DNA from: Sva-07 sp963715285
Lineage (GTDB): Bacteria > Actinomycetota > Acidimicrobiia > Acidimicrobiales > Ilumatobacteraceae
Length of the DNA: 64,000 bases
Direction: 5' to 3'
NCBI GenBank assembly: GCA_963715285.1
Contig: CAVQRU010000002.1
Location: forward strand, 124,001 to 188,000
In this document: in pieces, positions 32,681-41,418 of the stretch
Position numbering within the stretch: position 1 is the first letter of the stretch
How the letters are laid out: each line of letters starts with the position of its first letter
Position numbers and translations under genes: made by a program
Notes under the pieces: model-generated
Databases searched by the model: none
Told to the model about the DNA's origin: nothing
The model's input: the letters and a program-made list of their open reading frames with translations, nothing else

Positions 32681-35667
32681 CCCACGTCGTCGTGCTCGGT
32701 GGGGGTGTGGCCGGCCTCTCGGCCGCCCACGAACTCGCCGAGCGGGGCTTCACCGTGGCTGTCTACGAACGCCGTTTCCTCGCCGGTGGAAAGGCCAGGA
32801 GCGTGCCGGTGTCGCCCCGACCGGGCGGGGGCGAGTTCGTCGAAGCGATCCACGCTCACGAGGCAGGAGCAGAGCGCGTCGACTGGATTCCCGGCGAGCA
32901 CGGCTTCCGGTTCTTTCCCGGCTTCTACAAGCACGTGACCGACACGATGGCACGCATCCCGACGCCGGACGGTGACACGGTCGCCGATCACCTCGTCGCG
33001 ACCACTCGCATCGGCATCTCCCAGTTCGGTCGTCGGACGATCCCGTTCCCCGCGCGGTTCCCGGCGTCGCCGTCGGATGCGGCCACGGTCCTCGCCGACG
33101 CCCTCGCGGCGTTCGGTCCCGAGCTCGGGCTCGAGCCGGCCGACCTGGCGTTCTTCGTGGCACGGACCTGGCAGCTCCTCACCTCGTGTCCCGAGCGGCG
33201 CCTCGCCGAGTACGAACGCATCTCCTGGTGGGACTACACCGACGCGGAGACGCGCCCCGAGGCGTATCAGAAGTTCCTCGCCTCCGGATTCACGAGGTCC
33301 CTCGTCGCTGCGAAGGCCCGTACCGCGAGCACGAAGACCGTCGGCGACATGTTCATCCAGCTGATGCAGGTCGGAGCGAACCCGTCGGCATCGACGACCG
33401 ACCGGGTCCTCGACGCACCGACCGACCAAGCGTGGATCGATCCGTGGATGCACCACCTCGATTCGCTCGGAGTCGAGTATCACGACGAGTGCACGGTGGT
33501 GGCGATCCACACCGCCGCCGGGCAGATCTCGGAGGTCGAGATCGAGGATCAGGAGGGGCACCGCCATCTCGTCAGGGGAGACCACTACGTCTGTGCCCTG
33601 CCGATCGAGCGCGTCGTACCCCTGCTGACCGACGAACTCGTCGCGCTCGATCCCGTGTTCGACGGTTTTCGCGCCCTGGCGACCAACGTGGCGTGGATGA
33701 ACGGCCTGCAGTTCTACCTCCGGCGCGACATCCCGATGGTGCATGGTCACATGATCCACATCGACACGCCGTGGGCGCTCACGAGCATCTCGCAGATCCA
33801 GTTCTGGCGTCCGGGTACCCTCGGGCTCTACGGCGATCCCGAGGTGCAAGGTGTGCTCAGCATCGACGTCTCCGACTGGACCGAGCCGGGGCTCGACGGC
33901 CGCACCGCCGCCGAATGTTCCCGCGAAGAGGTCGGCCGCGAGGTCTGGAACCAGTTGAAGCGGTCGATGAACGTCGACGGTGAGGTCGTACTGCGCGACG
34001 AGGATCTGGTGGGATGGTTCCTCGATCCCGACATCTCCCCCGATCCGGACGTACCAGGCAGACTCCGGAACTCCGAACCGTTGCTCGTCAACCTCGTCGA
34101 CACGTGGAGGCTGCGTCCCGAGGCAGCGACGGCCATCCCGAACCTCTTCCTGGCATCGGACTACGTGCGCACGTACACCGACCTGGCCACGATGGAGGGG
34201 GCGAACGAGGCGGCCCGACGGGCAGTGAACGCGATCATCGCGACGAGCGGGAGCGGTGCAGCGCCGTGCCAGATCTGGCCGCTCGAGGAGCCGCTGCTGC
34301 TCGAACCACTCCGCCGATACGACTCGGCACGATTCGAGCAGGGACTTGCCTGGGACCACACGCTGGTCGATCTCGCATCGGTTGGGGCCCGGCTGGCCGA
34401 CCCGCTCAGCGCACAGGTGCTCGAGCTGGCCTCGCTGGTCGACCCGATCGTCCCGGGGGTCCTCGCGGTCGAGGGCGTGCTCTCCGAGATGGAGGGCGGT
34501 GTCGCGTTGCGTCCGCCCTCGTCGCTGTCGCTCGTCGCGGCCCCGGTGACCGCGGGGGTGCCGCTCACGGAGTCGGACCCCGCTGCCTTCGATGGCGGCA
34601 CGGCGAGGACCGACGGAGATGTCGGTCGCATCGTCGAGTCCACGGGCCCGACCGGCTTCCAGGAACGACTCGCCTGGTACCGGGCGGCCGTGATCGACCG
34701 GCTGCACGAGTTGATCCCTGCTGGCGAGCCGGCCGCCTACCTGTACGAACCCATTCGAGAGTTCGTCGATCGTCCGAGCAAGGGGCTTCGCCCCGGACTC
34801 CTGCTCGCGTCTGCGGGCGCGCACGGGGCCACGGTCGGCGACGGCCTCGACCTCGCGGCGGCACTGGAGCTCCTGCACAACGCCTTCCTCGTCCACGACG
34901 ACATCGAGGACGGAAGTCTCACCCGACGGGGGCGGCCGACGCTGCACCGGTCAGTTGGAATCCCGTTGGCGGTCAACATCGGCGACGCGATGAACGCGAT
35001 CTCCCTGCGAATTGCGCACTCGTACGCCGCCGCGCTCGATCCCGTCCCCGCCGCTCTGGTCGGCGACGAACTCGATCACCTGCTGCTCGAGTCGCTCGAG
35101 GGGCAGGCCCTCGAGCTCGGCTGGACACGTGAGAACCGCTGTGACCTCGACGTCGCGGACTACCTCCAGCTGGTGCTGAAGAAGACCGCCTGGTACAGCT
35201 TCATCCATCCGATGCGGATGGGCGCGCTGTCGGCCGGACAGGTCGACGATCTCGATCGCTTCAACCGATTCGGCTTCCTCCTCGGGGCGGCGTTCCAGAT
35301 CCAGGACGACGTCTTGAACCTGACCGGCGACCAGGGTCGCTACGGCAAGGAGATCGGTGGCGACCTGTGGGAGGGCAAGCGGACGCTGATCCTCACGCAC
35401 GCGTTCGCGCATCTGGGTGGACGTGACCAACAGTGGCTCGAGCGATTGTTCGCGACACCGCGCGAGCGGAGACTGCCGCGTCAGCTCGACACCGCGAGCG
35501 AGATCCTGACGTCGTCGGGGAGCATCGGTTGGGCGCGCGACGTGGCGTCGTCGCTCGCAGACGCCGCGATGCGCGAATTCGACACGGCCTTCGCCGATGG
35601 CCGGCCCGGGCCGGATCTGGAACTCGTCCGCGATCTCGTGCGGTACGTCGCGTCACGCGATCTCTAG
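32677..35667 (+). CDS. FAD-dependent phytoene-desaturase-like oxidoreductase fused to polyprenyl (isoprenyl diphosphate) synthase
   Basis: 996 aa, one uninterrupted frame from GTG 32677. Residues 1-~540: amine-oxidase/phytoene-desaturase-like flavoprotein with Rossmann motif VVVLGGGVAGLSAAHELAER, GEHGFRFFPGFYKHV and a C-terminal FAD motif near ASDYVRTYTDLATMEGANEA (~493-512). Residues ~545-658: linker of low similarity. Residues ~660-996: trans-isoprenyl diphosphate synthase with KGLRP, first Asp-rich motif DDIED (741-745), RRGRPTLHR, and second motif FQIQDDVLNL (Asp 877/878), so the active site looks intact. It would make a C15-C20-type prenyl diphosphate and oxidise a (poly)isoprenoid. The fusion next to an encapsulin is unusual. 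Convergent with fabI. Confidence 0.88.
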   Translation: MTHVVVLGGGVAGLSAAHELAERGFTVAVYERRFLAGGKARSVPVSPRPGGGEFVEAIHAHEAGAERVDWIPGEHGFRFFPGFYKHVTDTMARIPTPDGDTVADHLVATTRIGISQFGRRTIPFPARFPASPSDAATVLADALAAFGPELGLEPADLAFFVARTWQLLTSCPERRLAEYERISWWDYTDAETRPEAYQKFLASGFTRSLVAAKARTASTKTVGDMFIQLMQVGANPSASTTDRVLDAPTDQAWIDPWMHHLDSLGVEYHDECTVVAIHTAAGQISEVEIEDQEGHRHLVRGDHYVCALPIERVVPLLTDELVALDPVFDGFRALATNVAWMNGLQFYLRRDIPMVHGHMIHIDTPWALTSISQIQFWRPGTLGLYGDPEVQGVLSIDVSDWTEPGLDGRTAAECSREEVGREVWNQLKRSMNVDGEVVLRDEDLVGWFLDPDISPDPDVPGRLRNSEPLLVNLVDTWRLRPEAATAIPNLFLASDYVRTYTDLATMEGANEAARRAVNAIIATSGSGAAPCQIWPLEEPLLLEPLRRYDSARFEQGLAWDHTLVDLASVGARLADPLSAQVLELASLVDPIVPGVLAVEGVLSEMEGGVALRPPSSLSLVAAPVTAGVPLTESDPAAFDGGTARTDGDVGRIVESTGPTGFQERLAWYRAAVIDRLHELIPAGEPAAYLYEPIREFVDRPSKGLRPGLLLASAGAHGATVGDGLDLAAALELLHNAFLVHDDIEDGSLTRRGRPTLHRSVGIPLAVNIGDAMNAISLRIAHSYAAALDPVPAALVGDELDHLLLESLEGQALELGWTRENRCDLDVADYLQLVLKKTAWYSFIHPMRMGALSAGQVDDLDRFNRFGFLLGAAFQIQDDVLNLTGDQGRYGKEIGGDLWEGKRTLILTHAFAHLGGRDQQWLERLFATPRERRLPRQLDTASEILTSSGSIGWARDVASSLADAAMREFDTAFADGRPGPDLELVRDLVRYVASRDL

Positions 35668-35772
35668 GACGAGGCGCCCCATCGGGGAGGTCGCGCCAGC
35701 GCCGGAAGGTTGGCCGGGTGCAGTACGCAGGCCTTGCCGGACGCCTCGACGAGATCCGGAGCGAACGACCGC

Positions 35773-36540
35773 TCAGGCGCCCATGGCGTGGTACCCGCCG
35801 TCGACGTGGATGATCTCTCCCGTGGTGGCGGGGAACCAGTCCGACAGGAGGGCGATCACGGCTCGGGCGACGGGTTCGGAATTCGTCACGTCCCAGCCGA
35901 GTGGTGCCCGGTCGCCCCACACGTCCTCGAACTTGGCGAAGCCGGGGATCGATCTGGCTGCCATCGTCTTGATCGGACCGGCGGCGACCAGGTTCGAACG
36001 GATGCCCCTCGGGCCGAGCTCCTTGGCGAGATAGCGCGACACGCTCTGCAGCGCCGACTTCGCCACACCCATCCAGTTGTAGGCGGGCCAGGCCTGCCGG
36101 TTGTCGAAGTCGAGGCCGACGAACGAGCCGCCCTCGCCCATCAGCGGGAGGAACGCATCGGCCAGCGCCTTGAGCGAGTAGGCGGAGATGTGCATGGCAA
36201 TGGCGACGTCATCCCACTGTGCGGCCAGGAAATCGTCGCCGAGGCACACCTCGGGGGCGAACCCGATCGCATGGAGCACGCCGTCGACGTGTCCCCACTT
36301 CTCCGCGAGCGCCTCGCGCACCGCCACACCGTGGGCGGGCACCGTCACGTCGAGTTCGTACACGTCGATGCCGTCGCCGAGCTTGCGGGCGGTGCGTTGT
36401 GTGAGCGACAACGCACGTCCGGCACCGGTGAGCACGATCTCGGCCCCTTCCGCGAGCGCGAGCTCGGCCACCCCGAACGCCAGTGAGGCATCGGTGAGGA
36501 CGCCGGTGACCACGATCTTCTTGCCGTCGAGCAGACCCAT
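35773..36540 (-). CDS. fabI: Enoyl-ACP reductase, FabI/InhA-like
   Basis: NADH-dependent enoyl-acyl carrier protein reductase of type II fatty acid synthesis. 255 aa. Opens MGLLDGKKIVVTGVLTDASL, very like InhA; catalytic Tyr/Lys in PAYNWMGVAKSALQSVSRYL, substrate-loop region AAGPIKTMAARSIPGF and DWFPATTGEIIHVDGGYHAM. Shorter in the substrate loop than InhA. ATG at 36540 (minus) has a leaderless-type promoter. The 105-bp gap to the convergent fusion gene holds no obvious terminator. Confidence 0.95.
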   Translation of the reverse strand: MGLLDGKKIVVTGVLTDASLAFGVAELALAEGAEIVLTGAGRALSLTQRTARKLGDGIDVYELDVTVPAHGVAVREALAEKWGHVDGVLHAIGFAPEVCLGDDFLAAQWDDVAIAMHISAYSLKALADAFLPLMGEGGSFVGLDFDNRQAWPAYNWMGVAKSALQSVSRYLAKELGPRGIRSNLVAAGPIKTMAARSIPGFAKFEDVWGDRAPLGWDVTNSEPVARAVIALLSDWFPATTGEIIHVDGGYHAMGA

Positions 36541-36547
36541 GGACCGG

Positions 36548-36553
36548 ACCGTA
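36548..36553 (-). promoter_or_regulatory. Leaderless-type -10 element (TACGGT) of fabI
   Basis: Minus-strand TACGGT ends 7 nt before the fabI ATG at 36540, the same hexamer and spacing as at the DUF255 gene. No ribosome site. Confidence 0.55.
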
Positions 36554-36609
36554 GATCATCGCGGGCGGCGCCTTGGAGCTTCGTCGTGCTCGTGTGCCAC
36601 GCTGTCGCC

Positions 36610-37290
36610 ATGCGTATCGGCATTCTCGGCGGCACCGGACCAGCAGGCAGCGGGCTCGCTGCGCGGCTCGCGAGCATCGGCTACACGACGGTCATCGGTT
36701 CCCGATCGAAGTACCGCGCGATGGAGGCGCGTGATCAGCTGATCGGGAAGTGGCCACATCTCGCCGATCTCCTCGAGGCGGGCGACAACGCCGACGCAGC
36801 GAACTGCGACCTGATCGTCATCGCCACACCGTGGGATTCCGCTGCCGGAACGGCGCAGGAGAACGAGGATGCCATGGCCGGCAAGATCGTCATCTCGATG
36901 GCGAACGCACTCGTTCGGGTGAACAAGGAGTTCCAGCCGCTCGTGCCGCCGCGCGGCAGTGTCGCCGCACACGTGCAGGCGGCCGTGCCGAGATGTCGGG
37001 TGGTCGCCGCCTTCCACCACCTCCCCGCTGCCGAGCTGGGGGAGATCGACCATCCGATCGATTCCGACGTGTTGATCTGCGGTGACGATGCCGCCGCCGT
37101 GAAGACCGTCAGCGACATCGTCGCGGACTTCCCCGGATGCCGGCCGCTCGATGCCGGTGAGCTGTCGAACGCCACGGCGATCGAGGCCTTCACCGCCGTG
37201 CTGCTGCAGCTCAATGTGCGGTACAAGACCCGGGTCGCGCCGAAGCTCACGGGAATCAAACGCGACCCACGCGCTGTTGACGCCGGGTGA
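36610..37290 (+). CDS. npdG: F420-dependent NADP oxidoreductase (NPDG)
   Basis: Transfers hydride between NADPH and deazaflavin cofactor F420. 226 aa from ATG 36610, where the Rossmann motif begins immediately (MRIGILGGTGPAGSGLAARL). GSRSKYRAMEARDQL contacts the NADP phosphate; LIVIATPWDSAAGTAQ, VAAFHHLPAAELGEI and a C-terminal LQLNVRYKTRVAPKLTGI match the family. A CACGCT hexamer ends 6 nt upstream of the ATG (imperfect -10). Couples to the next gene by overlap. Implies the organism uses F420. Confidence 0.9.
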   Translation: MRIGILGGTGPAGSGLAARLASIGYTTVIGSRSKYRAMEARDQLIGKWPHLADLLEAGDNADAANCDLIVIATPWDSAAGTAQENEDAMAGKIVISMANALVRVNKEFQPLVPPRGSVAAHVQAAVPRCRVVAAFHHLPAAELGEIDHPIDSDVLICGDDAAAVKTVSDIVADFPGCRPLDAGELSNATAIEAFTAVLLQLNVRYKTRVAPKLTGIKRDPRAVDAG

Positions 37291-38406
37291 TGCAGCTCTA
37301 CGACACCGCGCGGCGCGCCGTCGTTGCGTTCGAACCGAGCGACAACGTGCTCATGTACACGTGCGGAATCACTCCGTACGACGCCACGCATCTCGGCCAC
37401 GCGGCGACGTTCATCGCGTACGACGTGCTGCAGCGTCGGCTGATCGACAAGGGCCACACCGTCAGGTGCATCCGCAACGTGACCGACGTCGACGATCCGT
37501 TGTTCGCGAAGGCCCGCGAACTCGGCGTGCACTATCTCGATCTGGCTGCCGGCGAGGAGGCGCGCTTCGAGCGTGACATGGAGGCGCTGAACGCGCTGCC
37601 GGTCGCGGCCACGCCGCGTGCGTCGTCGGCGATCCCGGACATCCGTGGGTTCATCGGGATGGTCCTCGATCGCGGGTTCGCCTACGAGTCCGGTGGATCG
37701 GTGTACTTCGACGTCTCGAAGTTCGGATCGTTCGGGTCGCTCAGCCACTACAGCGACGAGGAGATGCTCGTGCTCGCGAAGGAGCGCGGTGGCAACATCG
37801 ACGATCCCAACAAGCGCTCACCTCTCGACTTCGTGCTGTGGCACCCGTCCGCCGCCGACGAGCCCAGCTGGGACACCATGTGGGGCCCTGGCCGACCCGG
37901 TTGGCACATCGAGTGTTCTGCACTCGCCCTGCGTGAGCTCGGTACCACCATCGACCTGCACGGCGGGGGAGCCGATCTGATCTTCCCGCACCACGAGTGC
38001 GAACGTGCGCAGTCCGAGGCCGCCACGGGCGAGCCGTTCGTGAAGCACTGGATGCACACCGCGCTGATCCACAAGGACGGCGAGAAGATGTCGAAGAGTC
38101 TCGGCAACCTGGTCTTCGTCGATCAACTCCGCGAGACCTGGGACCCCCGGTCGATCCGCCTCGCCATCATCGAACACCATTACCGCACCGAGTGGGAATG
38201 GGACGACGGGCTGATGCCGCGCAATGCTGCCCGACTGGACGCCTGGAACGAACGTGGAGGCTCGAACCCCGACCTGCTCGAGGAGGTCCGTGCCCGCCTG
38301 GACGCCGACCTCGACACACCGGGCGCGATCGCCGCGATCGACGACGCCGCGCGCGGGAGCCGGCGTCGGCGAAGCAGCCGCGTTGCTCGGCGTCGACCTC
38401 GACTGA
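37287..38406 (+). CDS. mshC: MshC-like cysteine ligase (class I CysRS fold), apparent 2-nt frameshift near its end
   Basis: Class I synthetase-fold protein. The nucleotide-binding motif CGITPYDATHLGHAATFIAY is the form seen in MshC (Cys:GlcN-inositol ligase of mycothiol synthesis) rather than CysRS (CGPTVYDxxHIGN). VTDVDDPLF, PGWHIECSALAL, GGGADLIFPHHECE and EKMSKSLGNLV follow. Near 38349-38355 a CGCGCGC run breaks the frame: DTPGAIAAIDDAAR should continue into AGAGVGEAAALLGVDLD, which lies in another frame and stops at 38406. Adding one CG restores ~373 aa without the CysRS tRNA-binding tail. Starts GTG 37287 or ATG 37290. A short CysRS paralogue remains possible. Confidence 0.78.
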
Positions 38407-38427
38407 TTCGTCCTCCACCCACCCGAC

Positions 38428-38490
38428 CCACCCCGAAACTTGCCCGTATGTGCGCGCCTGGCGCGACATCCGAGGCATTTTTCGGGGTGG
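38428..38490 (+). promoter_or_regulatory. 11-bp inverted repeat upstream of plsC
   Basis: CCACCCCGAAA (38428-38438) and its perfect complement TTTCGGGGTGG (38480-38490) flank 41 nt containing a second perfect hairpin CGCGCC-T-GGCGCG (38454-38466). It lies between the mshC-like stop and the plsC promoter and could be a terminator, an attenuator or an operator. Confidence 0.45.
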
Positions 38491-38493
38491 CGC

Positions 38494-38522
38494 TTCAAAT
38501 GTGCGCTTGTGCCGTCTACTCT
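38494..38522 (+). promoter_or_regulatory. plsC promoter: TTCAAA (-35) and TACTCT (-10), leaderless
   Basis: TTCAAA 38494-38499 and TACTCT 38517-38522 are 17 nt apart, ideal spacing. The -10 ends 7 nt before GTG 38530, so the transcript would start at the start codon. Confidence 0.6.
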
Positions 38523-38529
38523 GTCGGGC

Positions 38530-39315
38530 GTGACAGACAGTCCGGGAGCAGGCGCGATGCAGCGCAGAGTGCGCAAGCTGGGTCGCCCGATCTCCAATCG
38601 GCTCTGGAACATCGAGCTGAGCGGATACGAGCGACTGCCCGCCGAAGGGCCTGCGATCCTCTGTCCGAACCACATCAGTTTCCTGGATTCCGCCTTCCTG
38701 ATGTTGACGGTGCCCCGCAACATCTCCTTCGTCGGCAAGGCCGAGTACATGGATTCGTGGAAGACGAAGTATCTCTTCCCCGCCATGGGCATGATCCCGA
38801 TCGACCGTTCCGGTGGCGACAAGAGTTCCGCAGCGCTCGACGCGGCCGAAGCGGTGCTCCGACGAGGTGAACTGTTCGGCATCTTTCCCGAGGGCACGCG
38901 GAGCCGCAACGGCAACCTCCACAAGGGGCGTACCGGCGCCGCCCGGTTGGCGATGAAGCTGGACTGCCCCATCTTCCCCGTCGGGGTCATCGGGACCGAC
39001 CAGATCCAGCCGCCCGACGCGAAGATGCCCAAGCTCTTCAGCAGTTGTCAGATCAAGATCGGCCGGCCGATCCGACCGGAGCGCTATCGCGGCCGGGGCG
39101 CCGAACACATCGCCTGGCGTTCGATGATCGACGAGGTGATGTACGAGATCCGTGAACTCACCGGCCAGACCTACGTGAACACCTACGCCGGAGCGGCCGC
39201 GGAGACCGAACCGACCGTGGCGGCACGCGTGTCGTCGGTCGCCGATCCGATTCCGGACATCACGCCTCGTCCGGCCGCCGACGAGCGCAAGCTGTCGTTG
39301 GTCGCCGGTAACTGA
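38530..39315 (+). CDS. plsC: 1-acyl-sn-glycerol-3-phosphate acyltransferase (PlsC family)
   Basis: Membrane-associated acyltransferase making phosphatidic acid. GTG 38530 is chosen from the promoter spacing; 261 aa. Catalytic NHxxxxD is CPNHISFLDSAFLM; acceptor-binding FPEGTRSRNGNLHKGRTGAA; later PIFPVGVIGTDQIQPPD. No strong N-terminal membrane helix. A short Ala/Pro-rich C-terminal tail follows. Lipid-related genes (fabI upstream; pgsA and acyltransferase downstream) surround it. Confidence 0.93.
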   Translation: MTDSPGAGAMQRRVRKLGRPISNRLWNIELSGYERLPAEGPAILCPNHISFLDSAFLMLTVPRNISFVGKAEYMDSWKTKYLFPAMGMIPIDRSGGDKSSAALDAAEAVLRRGELFGIFPEGTRSRNGNLHKGRTGAARLAMKLDCPIFPVGVIGTDQIQPPDAKMPKLFSSCQIKIGRPIRPERYRGRGAEHIAWRSMIDEVMYEIRELTGQTYVNTYAGAAAETEPTVAARVSSVADPIPDITPRPAADERKLSLVAGN

Positions 39316-39335
39316 CCCAGGCCGCACACCGGCGA

Positions 39336-39354
39336 CGGTCGGGCGAACCGACCG
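39336..39354 (+). terminator. Hairpin after plsC
   Basis: CGGTCGG-GCGAA-CCGACCG: 7-bp perfect stem with a 5-nt GNRA-like loop, 21 nt after the plsC stop. No T-tract, so an intrinsic terminator is only suggested. Confidence 0.4.
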
Positions 39355-39362
39355 AACCGTCC

Positions 39363-39409
39363 CGAAACTCGCCGCCGTCTCGAAACTCGCCGTCGGTCGC
39401 TCGACGGCG
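39363..39409 (+). promoter_or_regulatory. Direct repeats and dyad upstream of thrS
   Basis: CGAAACTCGCCG occurs twice (39363-39374, 39381-39392; 18 bp apart) and is followed by a perfect 8-bp dyad CGCCGTCG (39388-39395) / CGACGGCG (39402-39409). The elements cover the -35 region of the thrS promoter and may be an operator. Confidence 0.4.
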
Positions 39410-39413
39410 CTCC

Positions 39414-39419
39414 TATCCT
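39414..39419 (+). promoter_or_regulatory. -10 element (TATCCT) of thrS
   Basis: TATCCT ends 9 nt before ATG 39429; the leader would be only 2-3 nt, with no ribosome site. Confidence 0.5.
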
Positions 39420-39428
39420 GACGGTCGC

Positions 39429-41411
39429 ATGTCGAACATCACGGTCTCCCTCCCCGACGGTTCCGAGCGAGAGCTGGCCGCCGACGCCACCGCGCTCGAC
39501 CTGGCAGCGTCGATCGGTTCCGGTCTGAGGAAGGCGGCGGTCGCGGCCGTCGTCGACGGCCGCGAGACCGATCTGACCGCACCTCTGCACGACGGCGCCG
39601 TCGTGTCGATCATCACTGGTGGCACCGACGAGGGGCGTCACGTGTTGCGGCACTCGACGGCACACGTGATGGCGCAGGCGGTGACGCGCCTGTTCCCGGG
39701 AGCGAAGTTCTCGATCGGTCCGGCGATCGAGAACGGTTTCTACTACGACTTCGAACTCCCCGGGGGTGCGACCTTCAGCGACGACGACCTCGAGCGCATC
39801 GAGGCCGAGATGCGCGAGATCGTCAAGGCGAATCAGCCGTTCACCCGCTCGGAGATGTCGATGGCCGAAGCCAAGGAACTCTTCGCCGACCAGCCGTACA
39901 AGGTCGAGATCATCGAGCGGGTCGAGTCGGCGGAGGCCGACAACGACGACGCCGCAGAGGTCGGCGAGGGCGGCGTGATCAGTGCGTATCGCAACACCGA
40001 CTCGTTCGTCGACATGTGCGTCGGTCCGCACGTTCCCTCGACGGGCAAGCTCGGGTTCTTCAAGCTCCAGCGTGTGTCCGGCGCCTACTGGCGCGGCAAC
40101 GAGAAGGGCCCGATGCTGCAGCGCATCTACGGCACGGCGTGGGAGTCGAAGCAGGCCCTCGCCGAGCACCTCCACCAGTTGGAGGAGGCGCTCAAGCGCG
40201 ATCACCGCAAGCTCGCCACCGAACTCGACCTGCTCAGCTTCCCCCACGAACTCGGCGGTGGCCTCGCCGTGTGGCATCCGAAGGGTGCGATCGTCCGCAA
40301 GCTGATGGAGGACTACAGCCGGCTGCGTCACGAACACGGTGGCTACGAGTTCGTCTACACGCCGCACCTCGCCAACGGCAAGCTGTTCGAGACGTCCGGG
40401 CATCTCCAGTGGTACGCGGACGGGATGTACCCGCCGATGGAGATGGACAACGGCACGTACTACATGAAGCCGATGAACTGCCCGATGCACTGCCTGATCT
40501 TCCGCAGTCGTCAGCGCAGCTACCGCGAACTCCCGCTGCGGCTGTTCGAGCTCGGCAACGTGTACCGGTACGAGCGCGCCGGCACGCTCCACGGTCTGAT
40601 GCGCATCCGCGGCTTCACGCAGGACGACAGCCACATCTACTGCACGAAGGAACAGATGGCGACCGAGGTGGCGAGCCTGCTCGACTTCGTGCTGTCGGTG
40701 CTGCGGGCGTTCGGTTTCGAGGACTTCACGTTCAACCTGTCGACGAAGGACCCGGAGAAGTACATCGGCTCCGACGAGATCTGGGCCGAGGCGACCGAAG
40801 CGCTGCGTGAAGCGCTCGATGCGCACGGCCTGGAGTACGCCGTCAAGGAGGGCGACGCCGCGTTCTACGGTCCGAAGATCGACATCGACGTGCGCGATGC
40901 GATCGGGCGGTCGTGGCAACTGTCGACGATCCAGGCCGACTTCCAGCTCCCCGAGCGCTTCGACCTCGAGTACGTCGGCGCCGACAACAACCGGCACCGG
41001 CCGATCATGTTGCACCGAGCGCTGTTCGGCTCGATCGAACGCTTCTTCGGCGTGCTGCTCGAGCACTACGCGGGAGCATTCCCGACGTGGCTCGCCCCGG
41101 TCCAGGTGCGCGTGCTCGCCGTCGCGGAGGCGCACGAGGACTACGCAGCAGCCGTCGTCGAGTCGCTGGAAGCAGCCGGTGCCCGGGTCGACACCGTGGT
41201 GGCCGACGACGGGTTGGGCAAGCGCATCCGCAATGCCAAGTTGGAGAAGATCCCCTACGTCCTCGTGGTGGGCGACGAGGACGTGGCGGCCGGCACGGTC
41301 GGGGTCAATCCGCGCGGCGGTGATGTCGAGCGCGGGGTCGATCTCGCTGCGTTCGTCGAGCAGCTGCGCAACGAGTTGGCGAGCGCCGAGTCGGCAGCGC
41401 TCGGCGCCTGA
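39429..41411 (+). CDS. thrS: Threonyl-tRNA synthetase
   Basis: Class II synthetase charging tRNA-Thr. 660 aa. N-terminal TGS domain (VSLPDGSERELAADATALDL), SAD editing domain beginning HVLRHSTAHVMAQAVTRLFP, catalytic core with zinc-ligand Cys in KPMNCPMHCLIFRSR, class II motif 2 LGNVYRYERAG and motif 3 HRALFGSIERFFGVLLEHYA, and an anticodon-binding domain starting WLAPVQVRVLAVAEAHEDYA. It opens the thrS-HIT-pgsA string shared with mycobacteria. Confidence 0.98.
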   Translation: MSNITVSLPDGSERELAADATALDLAASIGSGLRKAAVAAVVDGRETDLTAPLHDGAVVSIITGGTDEGRHVLRHSTAHVMAQAVTRLFPGAKFSIGPAIENGFYYDFELPGGATFSDDDLERIEAEMREIVKANQPFTRSEMSMAEAKELFADQPYKVEIIERVESAEADNDDAAEVGEGGVISAYRNTDSFVDMCVGPHVPSTGKLGFFKLQRVSGAYWRGNEKGPMLQRIYGTAWESKQALAEHLHQLEEALKRDHRKLATELDLLSFPHELGGGLAVWHPKGAIVRKLMEDYSRLRHEHGGYEFVYTPHLANGKLFETSGHLQWYADGMYPPMEMDNGTYYMKPMNCPMHCLIFRSRQRSYRELPLRLFELGNVYRYERAGTLHGLMRIRGFTQDDSHIYCTKEQMATEVASLLDFVLSVLRAFGFEDFTFNLSTKDPEKYIGSDEIWAEATEALREALDAHGLEYAVKEGDAAFYGPKIDIDVRDAIGRSWQLSTIQADFQLPERFDLEYVGADNNRHRPIMLHRALFGSIERFFGVLLEHYAGAFPTWLAPVQVRVLAVAEAHEDYAAAVVESLEAAGARVDTVVADDGLGKRIRNAKLEKIPYVLVVGDEDVAAGTVGVNPRGGDVERGVDLAAFVEQLRNELASAESAALGA

Positions 41412-41418
41412 GGGTGCG

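Noticed and set aside
35668..35772. Terminator between the convergent fusion gene and fabI.
   Set aside because: Only imperfect GC-rich complementarity; no clear stem-loop.
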